A DNA stretch of 37,197 nucleotides from Rhizophlyctis rosea. Its lineage: Eukaryota > Chytridiomycota > Chytridiomycetes > Rhizophlyctidales > Rhizophlyctidaceae. Under the pieces are notes generated by a model, which had not been told where the DNA came from, did no database searches, and saw only the letters and a program-made list of their open reading frames with translations. The stretch's first letter is position 1, and every line of letters begins with the position of its first letter. Location: contig JADGJC010000367.1 in the NCBI GenBank assembly GCA_027596075.1, positions 272-37,468 of the forward strand, given 5' to 3'. Below, one piece after another: positions 23,090-33,411 of this stretch. The position numbers were made by a program, and so were the translations under genes.

Positions 23090-25831
23090 TCACATCCTGG
23101 CAAAAGCATAAAAATCCATACTCCCCCTCTCACTAATCATCCCTCTCGCACTGCCCGGACTAGACGCAAAGCTACTTCCTCCTCCCACCGTACTACCCGC
23201 TACACTCCGGTTCGGTGATCCATTCACTACAACGCTGATTTCGTCAATCTCCTCTTCCTCAGACTGATTGGTAGGTTCGTTAGTGCGAAAACAGGGGAAG
23301 AGCTTAGCGAGAAGTGAGGAGAGAAGGGCACGTGCACGATGGGAGAATCGACGATCAAGAACCATGAAAAGAATGGCGTTGCAGACGAAGTTGGAGTTTG
23401 CGCAGAATTTGCCGATGTAGTCGTATAGTGGGGAGCTGAAAAGACAAAAAGAATTACAATAAGATGTTGCTTGGAAGTGCATGAGACAATGTTTGAACCC
23501 CTTCGATACACTTACACTGCTCGGCCGGTGAAGAATTCGACTGCGAAGACGGAACCGAGTGGCGCCCATTCCAAAAGAAAAACTATAGGTGGGAGAGTAG
23601 GCGTTAGCGAATGTGCTATCTTTCCTTGGGCAATCGTAATGTGCAATATTATGCATCGGAAGCATTAGAAGGAAGAGTTACTCCTCCCCAAGAAGGATCG
23701 GAAAGCATTCGCAGAAGGGCTTCTTTGTTTCGTACGAATAAGAAAACCCATCTGCTCAAGATGTTCTCCCTTGCGAGAAACAAAACAAAATTCCATGTAG
23801 TCCCTGCCGCTGCCGAATGTAAGAAGCAGTACGCCCGGACGCACAGTTCTGATTATTCGTCAGCTCCACACTCAACAGTCTTGGACCCAATCCCACCATC
23901 CATCCCCGACATCACGAAATATGAATGCAAAAAGCGTTACGGGGATATCTTTCATGGAACTAGTAAGAAAGCTGACTTTCGGCCTCTTCGTCCATCGTCC
24001 GAAAATCATACGATCCCACCGCACATAGATCCTCATCTCCGCTCCACACACGCTGGATGCGAAAACTCACCAGTAACAATCACAACACTCCTAACAGCAA
24101 CAGCAGCCTCAATCTCTCCCTTCGTCATTCGTCCCCTCTCCCGTTCCCTCTCCCTCCCCCTTTCACGTTCCCTCTCCTGTTCCCTCTCCCGCTCCCGTTC
24201 CGCTCTGGCCTCCAAAACCCTCTCAGCCTTAACCAACGAATTCCCCTCCCTCCACTCTGCCGGGGCCACCCAATTGCTCTGCTGAGGATCTGAATTAACC
24301 CTCAGCTCCTCAATCAGAGAATTCCGCTTTTGTGACATTTCCAACGGATGGGCGGGTGAGGGTGAGAAGGAAGGAGCGGAAGGACGAGTGGATAGGTGCA
24401 GGGCTTTTCGGGAATTGTGGATATGGCGAAGAACGGCGTAGTAGGAGAATGTGATTATGATGATGGCAATCGTGAGGGCGAGGAGTGTCCAGGCTGTGAA
24501 GGCTTTTCCGTGGGCGGAGCGGTGGGCCCAGTTTGCTAGGCAGAGGACCCTACGATTGAAGCGAATGGACAGATAAGTACAAGCTAGACTGATGACAAGA
24601 CACAGTGGTGTGGGTCACTTTGTGCTCATTTGCCACCATCGTCCACCTTATCCCATCGGCCACTTATTTTTGTGCGTCATCAATCATCCCCATATGCCTT
24701 GATAGTCAATTGAAGACATACGCCTGGCAGAGAGTTGGCCACGAGAAAAGATGATGCTGCATTCACTGCAGCTCTCTTCAAACAACTTCCTCGATATACC
24801 GGATATATCTTTTTCCTCGGCTGGACAATCAAAAGCAAATTGACCAACGAGAAACTTACCCACTACTCCTCAACTCGTAAATATTCTCCCCAAACCAAAA
24901 CGGAGATATAGCTGTTATGAACGACATTGTCCAGATTCCCGCAATACCGGTCGCGAGATGTGAAAGTGATAGCTGTCGTTGACGGACGACGCAAATGTAC
25001 CGCTGACATGGAAGGAATGTTTAGAGCTCAGCCAGGAAAGGCACAAAAAGTGAGAGGGAACGAAACGGGAGAATGCTTTTGGGAATGCTTACCTCCACAG
25101 CGATAGCAACGACGGTGAACACGGATGCGAATCCAAACATCAAGTCTGCGAATGATGTTGACTGCGATTCACGTAACAGGAAATGCAAAAAAACCCAAGC
25201 GTTAGTCATCGACCAAAAAAGATATGGTTCCAGCTACAATTCGGCATGGCAAGTATGCTTCTCGCTCATTGCCCGCTTCATCACCAATCAGCCCAAAGTA
25301 GATAATATACTCACATAACATCCAGCCCTCCCGCTAGCCCACCGTCCACTAACAGCATTAATCCAAAACGGCCACACATTAAACAGCAAATTGCAAAAAT
25401 CCGCACTGCAAAGCGCAAACACCATCCAACTGCTTGAACTTCCTCTTTTCAACCCTTTCACGCCCCATCCCTCCACTCCGCCCAACAGGCGTTTCTTCAG
25501 GCTGTTGTCGCTGCTTTTGGGTTCTAGGCGGAGGTTTGAGGAAGAGGGGGAGTTGCGTAAGGATGGGAGGGAGGAGCGAAGGGAGGACGGGGAGGGTGCG
25601 AAAAGGAAGGTGAGCATTAGGGTCAGGTTTGTGAAGATGCCGACTAGTTGGAGGAGGGCTAGGAGGTAGGAGAGGGTGTGTTGGGTTGGTGTGTAGGGGG
25701 TTGAGAAGGTGGGCCAGGTTGGAGAGGGGAGCTGCATGGAGGAATGGTGTTATTGGAAAAAGGAATAAGGAAGACGGAAGTAAGGAACGTACCTCATCCC
25801 AGAAGATCACTGGTGCGAAGTATGATGACAT
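23090..25831 (-). CDS. Rhodopsin-like (class A) G protein-coupled receptor
   Basis: Seven reverse-strand exons give 519 residues: 25831-25793, 25731-25315, 25161-25093, 25002-24860, 24549-24071, 23582-23516 and 23435-23090. The six introns (61, 153, 90, 310, 488, 80 nt) are GT-AG and in frame. All seven helices can be placed at about 34-57, 114-139, 155-175, 190-212, 240-264, 370-400 and 406-430. Class A marks are present: Asp in helix 2 (ALCSADF), Cys at the start of helix 3 (C151) with a matching Cys in loop 2 (VLCLANW, C226), ERY at residues 175-177 formed across an intron, W-A-P in helix 6 (388-390), and N-A-I-L-F in place of NPxxY in helix 7 (424-428), followed by LDRRF of helix 8. It should sit in the plasma membrane and signal through a heterotrimeric G protein. 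The ligand is unknown. Loop 1 is long and Ser/Lys-rich; loop 3 carries an Arg-Glu repeat. The tail is Ser-rich, as for kinase targets. Confidence 0.88.
24131..24205 (-). repeat. GAGAGG-type low-complexity repeat encoding Arg-Glu run in loop 3
   Basis: A purine-rich run on the reverse strand encodes alternating Arg and Glu residues (RERERE and variants) within the third intracellular loop of the receptor. It is likely a charged single helix. It is repeat-derived and probably variable in length. Confidence 0.8.
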
Positions 25832-28800
25832 GGTGTTGCGAGGTTGAGTAGGGAAAGCTGAAAGAGTCGTATTGAAGGGAGCAGTTGTACGTGAGATTTG
25901 AATTGATTTGACTGGAAGACTGTTGCATGCGCGCCAGCACAGCAGCAAGAACAAAGGAACAGCACACGGGCCGGTATTGTAGGTGATCGAGCCGGCGATA
26001 TGGTCAACCGATCAATGTCAGCACCTACGCTCAACAACCGCTGGCTCGGCGACTGAAGCTAGCTGATGGAGCGATAGGATGGCGGCTATGTATATGTGTA
26101 CCGCGGGGGCAAAAAGAGTTTCGATTGGGTGAAGGCGAACCGAACAGATCTCAAGTTCTTTTCAAGATGACTGATTGACTCCTATTCCTATCGAGTACTG
26201 ACCCTCAAACTATACAGATCGATAGACAACCGAGGACAACAGACTGGGCATGCTACGCTACGACCAGACGCAAGCAAGAAAGCGATGTTGACAAGAAAGT
26301 AAACGAGTGGCAAAGGGTCGTCATCTTCTGACGAATCTGAAATATTTTTCGGACCGTCCCTTGACCGCGTTTCTTTGGACACTTTGGTACGGGTCCAACC
26401 TCGGAGGTGGAATCAACCCTTTGGGTGACACGGAATCCGCCTTGTTGCGCAGCACCGGTTGAGTCAAGTTTGGTTGCCGCCGCCAACGTCCATTGAACGA
26501 AAGAGAAGGGACACCAACTTTTGTGCGCTTCACGGGTCCACGGGCAACGGGTGTATGATGTTGGCGGCGTTGCGCACTTGTCAAACTTGGTGTTGACGGG
26601 TGTTGCTGGCCGTCACGCTTTCCAACGATTGGCTGTGTTGTGGCCACCAAGATGCATGCAAAAGGAGCGTACTTTGACGGCAAGCAGCTTGACATTTTTG
26701 TTTTGTTATTGGTTATGGAATTCATATCTAAGGCACTTTTAGACAAAGACAGAGCAACATGATAGCCCATAGGGTCTAGGTGCCATAGTCGGACCAGAAC
26801 CACCGTCCACATCGGACCAGCCAAGATTCCAGCCACAGCATAAAACTTCGAGTCGACTTATTCAATTACCATCAGGTTTTGCTCTGGCTGGTCCGATTTC
26901 GATGGGTGGTCCAAGTTTGGCACCTGGGCGGCAGTCAAAGAGGGTGGAGGATCGGTTGCTCAACCACCACTGTCTCACTGTGAATGTTTCGACAATTGAC
27001 AAATCTTCCACCTCCGTGAAGCTGTTGCCACCACCGACTCCCATATCGGCGAAGACACATGGCTGCTATTTGTTGATTGTTCAACGTCAGTTGGGGGCGA
27101 ACGAGGCTGCTACATATTCGGACATATTGGACGAATACGCGCCCAAGTGTAAAGTGCTATCACTTGGTGGCGCAATTGTCGCGGTCTTGATTGGGTTCAA
27201 ATGGATGACAGGTTAATGTGACACAGACTTGGCACGGTTTAGCTGGGGCTGACAGAATGGTATCGCTAATCAAGGCTATCCCGGCCACTCCAGAACTGCT
27301 TGTCAGCCCGTCTGCGTTCAGAAATGCCGTCGATACGTATTGAAATAACTTTATCGCCGCTGCCGACGATTGTTCAAAACGGAATTTGCCTCTATGGTTG
27401 GATGGATCTTTGTGCTTGCATTAGCCGCCAAAAACGCGCAATCAGAAGTATCAGACCGTTCTGGTCAGATTTTCAAGAGTTCACGAAATTCCCTACTTTA
27501 TAGCAGTCACCCAACGATTCCTTATGACATGTACTAGACATTTCACCATGCAGGGGGTCGGAAGTTTGTTGGTGAGCAAAAAAGACGAACGTGGCTCTTA
27601 TCAGACAGTCCGTACGTTCTTCTGCGGAGTTGTCATCATTCAGCAGTCCAACGTCAACCACCGTAGGTCTTGAGGTCAGAAAAGGAAGGAAATCTTACCT
27701 CGTTCTTCATATATTTTGGGAGAAGCAATATGCGACACATACACGGCCTCCAATGCATAATACGTTGAGCTTTGTAGAACACGATGCTGTTTATGTGATG
27801 ACGATTCCAATACAATTTGCTTTTTGGTGAAGTTGATAGGTATGGACCTGATGAATTGAGCGGAGTCTCGAGTGAACCCGTGGGAACGAGGCGGGCAAAA
27901 ATAAAGAGAAATGCCGCTGCGGAGCACTGCTTCAAACAATTTGCTTCTCAACCGAAGCAGGTGACTCATCTCAACCTAATCATTGCGAGTGATCCCAGAA
28001 TATCACCAAGATGTTGAGCTCCGGATCTTCGTTTGCATGTGGAGACTTCTTCCGGCACTTGACGAATGGTGCCAACCTGTTTAATGGAATGGAAGGAACA
28101 AGGGGCGTTTCCCCGACTCCCAATGGCGATGTGCCCTATCACATGGGCATCGCCGATCTCACTTGAATTATGGACATGGTTCACCTCTTTTTGCGGCCTG
28201 TAGCCTCTGGCATGGAGGAAGGAGGTTATGACCCTAAGAAAATCCAGTTGACGTTTTTGTGTAATGAGGGGCATTACATGGTTTGATGTTATTTCTATTT
28301 TCGCAGTTGACGCGAGCTATTTCGGTATCATCGTATTTGTATTCCGTAAGGACATTCCGAGCAGAAACACGAGTTATGGTACAGTGGTATGCTTCTTGCA
28401 GTCAATCACACGGCGACCATCCGGGGTATCAATGGCGGCTGTTTGGTCATTCTGTTTACCTTTGTGTAAAAGAACGGGAAACCATTGATATTTGTGTGAT
28501 CGCCGGACAATTGCTGCATGACTTCCGCATGAATTGAAGTGGAAAGTGATTCGACAATCTGGAGCACTATACCTTTTTGTGGAGTGATCCGCCGTGCTTC
28601 ATCGGTTTGGGACTGATTGCCCGCACAGGAGTCGTCCAAAGATAAATCTCCCTTTTGGAACTGCTAGTCTGAATGCAGGGGCAGAGACTAAGTGATCTGA
28701 ACATTGATTGATCAACACTCTTTAGCTCTTATTGCGACACAAAAAGAAGGTGGCTATTACGAATGTCCATGGTCATGTCATCTGGTACGTTTCAATGACC

Positions 28801-31111
28801 TTCGCGCATGATCTTCAATCGTTCAAGTCTGGTGTGTGGAGCCCTTTGTGAAGGGATGTTTAGCATTTCAAAGAATTTACCGCCATAGATCATGCAAATC
28901 TAGGAGTGGCAGATAAGAAAATGGGAGAAATTAGGAATGAGGAGGATCCCAAATCCAGCAGCCTTCACATACTGATTTGAGATTTCCAGACGCTCCACCC
29001 TGGTTTCCAAAACCAGAGAAACGCGAGGAGAACATCTCAATCCCTCCATCCCACATTATACAAAATGGGCATTCATTCTGAGTGATTGATTCGCATGCTT
29101 TTTAGGTCATCATATGGATGCTGCATTCCGTGCAATTTGTAATGATCAGAGTCCGTGCATAACATGATTCCATGTCTGCTGTTGCATGTAAAGGACCTTA
29201 GCCTCAAATTGCCAGCAGTCAACAGAACCCAGATGCATTGTGTCATTTGTGTGCCATTCATGCCGGATGTGATATCTTCTGAAATGGGACATTTTTTCCC
29301 TTGGACTTCTACTCCGTGATCTCCACTCCATTGAAAGAACAGGCCATCCAAAGCACCGAAAAAAATGGTATGTGCAAATTTGTTGGTGCTGAGACTGGGG
29401 AATGCTCGCATGAAAAAGGACAAATCTGTAGATTGGGCAAAAAGGCAGAAGCCACTTGGAGCCTTATGGCGAGTATGGCCTTGGTCAGATTCACATTATC
29501 AAGCTCGAAACCGTCCGCGTTTTCACATGTTGTGGGAATGATCGGTCTTTGTAATATGATTCCCAAAAATTGTGCATTATTTATTGAAGCTTCCATCTAC
29601 AAGATGAACAATTGCGAAGCGAATGCCTTCAAGTCCATTGCATGTCATATAAATGCAGTTGCCCCACCGCTTCCTACCTTGGGCAATCCATTGAACTGGT
29701 TCTGGAATATGATCATTTTTGTCCATAGCAATTCATCGAACACCCCCCCGGGTGGCAATACTGTTTGGAAGTTTGATCCAAAGATCTCGCCAGAAGATCA
29801 AGACCGGACATAATAAGAAAGAACTGCGCAGCAGGATCGTTGGTTGCCCATACACAGCTCCGCTTTGGTAGCAGGATGTGATTGAGGACAGGGATGATCA
29901 ACAGAATGCTACAACACTTTCAAGAGACTGCGAACTTGCTATAATCAAACCGTTTAGCGCATCAAACGTTCATCAGGTCCGAAATGTATCCCGACAGTTC
30001 AGCAACATACCGCGTAGAGACTGCAGAGATAAACGAGCGATCAACATGTAATTCTGCGGATCGCCGGCAGATGGATGCAATCAGGATGTGACATTGCCCC
30101 TCCAATGGTCTGCACACTGGTTGCTGTGCCCCGTGGAGGGGTCCTCAGTCGTACCAGGCTTGGAATGTTCGCCCCATGAATTTCCTCAGCTCCATTGATT
30201 CCGGCACATGTCAGATTTCGTTGAAAAAGGTGTCATTCCCTGATGCCGCTGATGGGTTAGGAAGATGAATTGTGGTGCAAGCGGCTGCAATTCGGAATGG
30301 CAATTCCCACGACTGCACTGCTGGAGAGGTAGTGGAATCATGATACTGCGGATCATGCCCAGGGTGATTTGGGCGAAGTGTATAATGGCCCGCTAACATC
30401 TTCAGACATCATTGCATTCAAAGCAACAAAGCATCGCACACTTCCAACGGCTGGCTTCTCACTCCCTTCACTCGTCTTTAATACGCATGAATCCCAATAT
30501 TCTATGATGGTAGGCGTTAGTACCTGGTCTCATAGTGGAAGACATTACATGTATGGCGCCACAACCAATGCGCCCGACATACATGCGATGATAAGGGGAC
30601 GAAGAATGGTGTAAGCGGAGTATGACAACGCATTTCCATTTCAATTATGGCAGCACTTGATAACTGCCAGTGCTCGACAGCCGGCGCATATGCTGCAACT
30701 ATGCTTTGATTATGCAATATGTCGAAGAGACGTTTCTTCCTGGTGCATGATATGACTTTGTGATTGTGCATTTTGTGGCACGGTCACGCCGCGAGTGAGT
30801 ATTTTTCACAGTCCGGCAACTTGGGACGAGGTTCTTTTTCAGATGTGGAGGAGGTATGGTGGTACGGCTCATGGGTGCGTATTTGTGGCCAACAACTCGC
30901 CCGCTTTCTCTCAAGCCTGCCCCAGTTGCAAACTCGCCTCCCCTCAATCTTTTCATCCCCTGCAATAACTTCCAATCCTCGAAAACCGAGCAAATCCACA
31001 ATAGGTGGGCATAAGTACAACGGCAGACGTGCTCTGTACAATCTGAAAGTTGCTTGACTCTTGTCGCATCCTCCTCATCAAGAGGCCCCGCCACACTGAT
31101 TGACATTAGTC
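25832..31111. other. Gene-poor stretch of about 5.3 kb
   Basis: The left end should hold the GPCR promoter. Otherwise no gene, RNA or complete mobile element was recognised. The longest frames (26902-27216 and 29301-29813 on +; 26321-26836 and 29073-29423 on -) have no family motif and overlap open frames on the other strand. One 13-bp inverted repeat is listed separately. Confidence 0.4.
26811..26897. repeat. 13-bp perfect inverted repeat around a 61-bp spacer
   Basis: ATCGGACCAGCCA at 26811-26823 is matched in reverse complement by 26885-26897. A related TCGGACCAG lies at about 26789. It could form a stem or be a remnant of a small inverted-repeat element, or be chance. Confidence 0.6.
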
Positions 31112-32962
31112 ATGGAAGGCCTTCCAAATCCCTCTTCCCTCCACGGTGGCCCGTCAATCGTCTATACGCAGGACATCTCTTCATCTGCTTCAAACCGCAA
31201 ACCTCCAAAAGGGACCAAACCTCCTAAAAAATCGAAGTCGCCAAAATCGAAATCATCGAAATCGGAATCATCAAAACGGGAAAGGATCTAAACATATCCT
31301 TTGACAAGGGTCAGAATCCCGGGCTCCTCCAACCCAGTTACTCGTCTGGAGCTCGCTCTCATGGCTCTCAACTCCCTCATCCGGAACAAGTACAAATGGG
31401 AAGACAAAATATATAATAGAGTTATTGTAGAAAAATGGGGTTCGGAGTTGGACGAACAGTTTTTGAAGCCGGAGGTGGAAGAGGAGCTGGATTTGGAGTT
31501 GTGGAGAGGAGGTTGTTGAAATTGAACAAACAAGTCGGGGCTGAAGAAGATAGGCGGCATTGGAGAGACAAGGTGGCACCCCAGCCTGAATATATTCGAA
31601 GGTACGGGTGCTGCATCATTGAAATTCTTAAAGGGAGTTTGTTTTGGAAAGATTCGGGATCGCTGACAGCACCTTACAGGTACCTGGAACAAACTTACCA
31701 TGTTACCAAAGGCTGCTCTGGAGCATGCCATCTATACTTGGAAAGAACATGGAACGGGCGACGATTCTATGGAAAATCTACACCATTGGAGGGATGCGGA
31801 ATCCTACACGTGCGAAACAGCCCATGAATTGTTACGAGAGTTCTACTGCCCAGAACTTTTCAACCTTGCCATCCGGGAGTCGAAGGCAGCCGTTAGATCC
31901 CATCTCGACAAATATTGGGACCCGATCTTCGCTGCGGGTGTGGATGGCGTGTACCAAGCAGATTACTGTCCTTGTAATCCGGATGGGGATTACTTATGTG
32001 TCAACATGGACGGATTGAATCAGCTGTCACAAGCCATGGAAGAAGTTCCGGAAAAGCGGAAGGTTTGGCACCCCGGCACTGACGGACAGGTGTTGAACTT
32101 GATGATTCAGTGAGCAGCTCACCATCTAACCGCCTCGCCTATGTTGACCTCCAGTCTGACCGTGTTATCATTATCTAGTCCCTCCATGTACTGTCTAAAA
32201 CACGGAAGCACCCTCAAATTCGATACTCCTCTCTCCTCCAACCCGCTCGACAGCCTCGGAAAAATGGGCAGCGGCAACCCCCTTCCAGTCAAAACGGAAG
32301 TTGAGAAATCCATAATACGGTCAATGCGTAAATACGAACCGGATCCTTTCCAGTGGCTTCCCGCGGAATTTCGCATTGAGGGAGGCAGCTTATCAGACAA
32401 AGGAAGAGCCCTGGCAGAGAAGTGGGAACTACCCAAAGTAGTCATTGAGTCGTATATCAATGGTCTTCATCCTCGTAACAAGGATGCTTATCTCTGTATC
32501 GCGGGTATCTTTGAACGATTTACACTCCTTTTCCAAAGGGTACTTACGGATCTGACGAATGTGAGGCCTGAGCGGTCGTTGGATGGGTATGGGGCTTCGA
32601 CGTGGTATAAGGAAGTCCCTGGGTCATGCAAACAAACGGTGATTACCACCGATAGACACCTGGGGGATACTGACGATGAGGACGGGGAGGAGCAGGCAGA
32701 GGACGACGACGGTGAACCAGTAATGCCTCAGCGAACCATCTATCACCCGGCAATCCCGGAGAAACCCAACCGCTTTCCCAAACAAAAGGTGTACGATCTC
32801 AACGGTCAGACCTGGCAAGTCATCGTCAAAATCGCCAGCATCCATAGTTTGATCTTGCCCAAACCGGTCCCTGCTCACACGCAGATGTTCTTGCGGCATC
32901 CGTCCTTATCCGTGAGGCTGCCCATTGGTGTGTTCAGGCACAGTTTGAGGACATGTGAATAA
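31112..32962 (+). pseudogene. Damaged and truncated DUF4246-family gene
   Basis: The frame starts at ATG 31112 with a Lys/Ser-rich leader, then TYPLTRVRIPG and NPVTRLELALMALNSLI. It continues through YWDPIFAAGVDGVYQADY, the WHPGTDGQVLNLMIHPSMYC block, LKFDTPLSSNPLDSLGKMG, WLPAEFRIE, NGLHPRNKDAYLCIAGIFERF and WQVIVKIASIH, all in DUF4246 order. Two introns fit well: 31602-31679 and 32110-32178. The latter rebuilds HPSMYC exactly. Damage: TAA at 31289-31291 in frame, and TGAs at 31517-31519 and 31523-31525. A 60-nt GT-AG segment, 31475-31534, would remove both TGAs in frame, but its donor is weak. After IASIH the sequence departs from the family and stops at 32960-32962, so the conserved C-terminal part with the His/Glu-containing motif is missing. 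The family is widespread in fungi and its biochemical role is not known to me. It is most likely a pseudogene, less likely a short divergent gene. Confidence 0.68.
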
Positions 32963-33387
32963 ATGATTGGATAGGTAGAGTTGGTAGGCTCACAACTATA
33001 TACATTGCGCTATGGCCGCGCCCAGCCGAAAGCAGTAGAGAAGTACAGCTATCCCTAGAATGTCCTCTGCAAGTGGAACTCAGAGCAGCGGACACGCCAT
33101 GAATTTCTGATATGGTAGAATTGGAAGCCAGCTGAGCTGATGTACATGTATCAAGGGTCACTTTTAATGAGAGGCCCACTAAAACCCATAGACCTCCAGC
33201 GGGGCGTAGCGATGGTGGAGGAAGATAGTGAGTAGTCGTCCCAATTGTGGTAGGCTATTGACGCGATGGACGCGGTCCACAAGGACTGCTACCGTCACAC
33301 CTCTTTTCAAATTTACTCCTTACGGAAAACACCCTCCCATTTACACGCGGTGTATCATCTTCGGTTGTTCCCTCCCTAAAATGGGCG

Positions 33388-33411
33388 AATGTCTATATGT
33401 ATGTCTATATG
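33388..33411 (+). repeat. 12-bp tandem duplication
   Basis: ATGTCTATATGT occurs twice, head to tail. It is too short to suggest a function. Confidence 0.8.

Noticed and set aside
24033..24344. Stand-alone small protein with Arg-Glu repeats
   Set aside because: It is in frame with, and part of, GPCR exon 5.
29301..29813. 170-residue open frame as a gene
   Set aside because: No recognisable domain, no splice or promoter context, and open frames also occur on the opposite strand.
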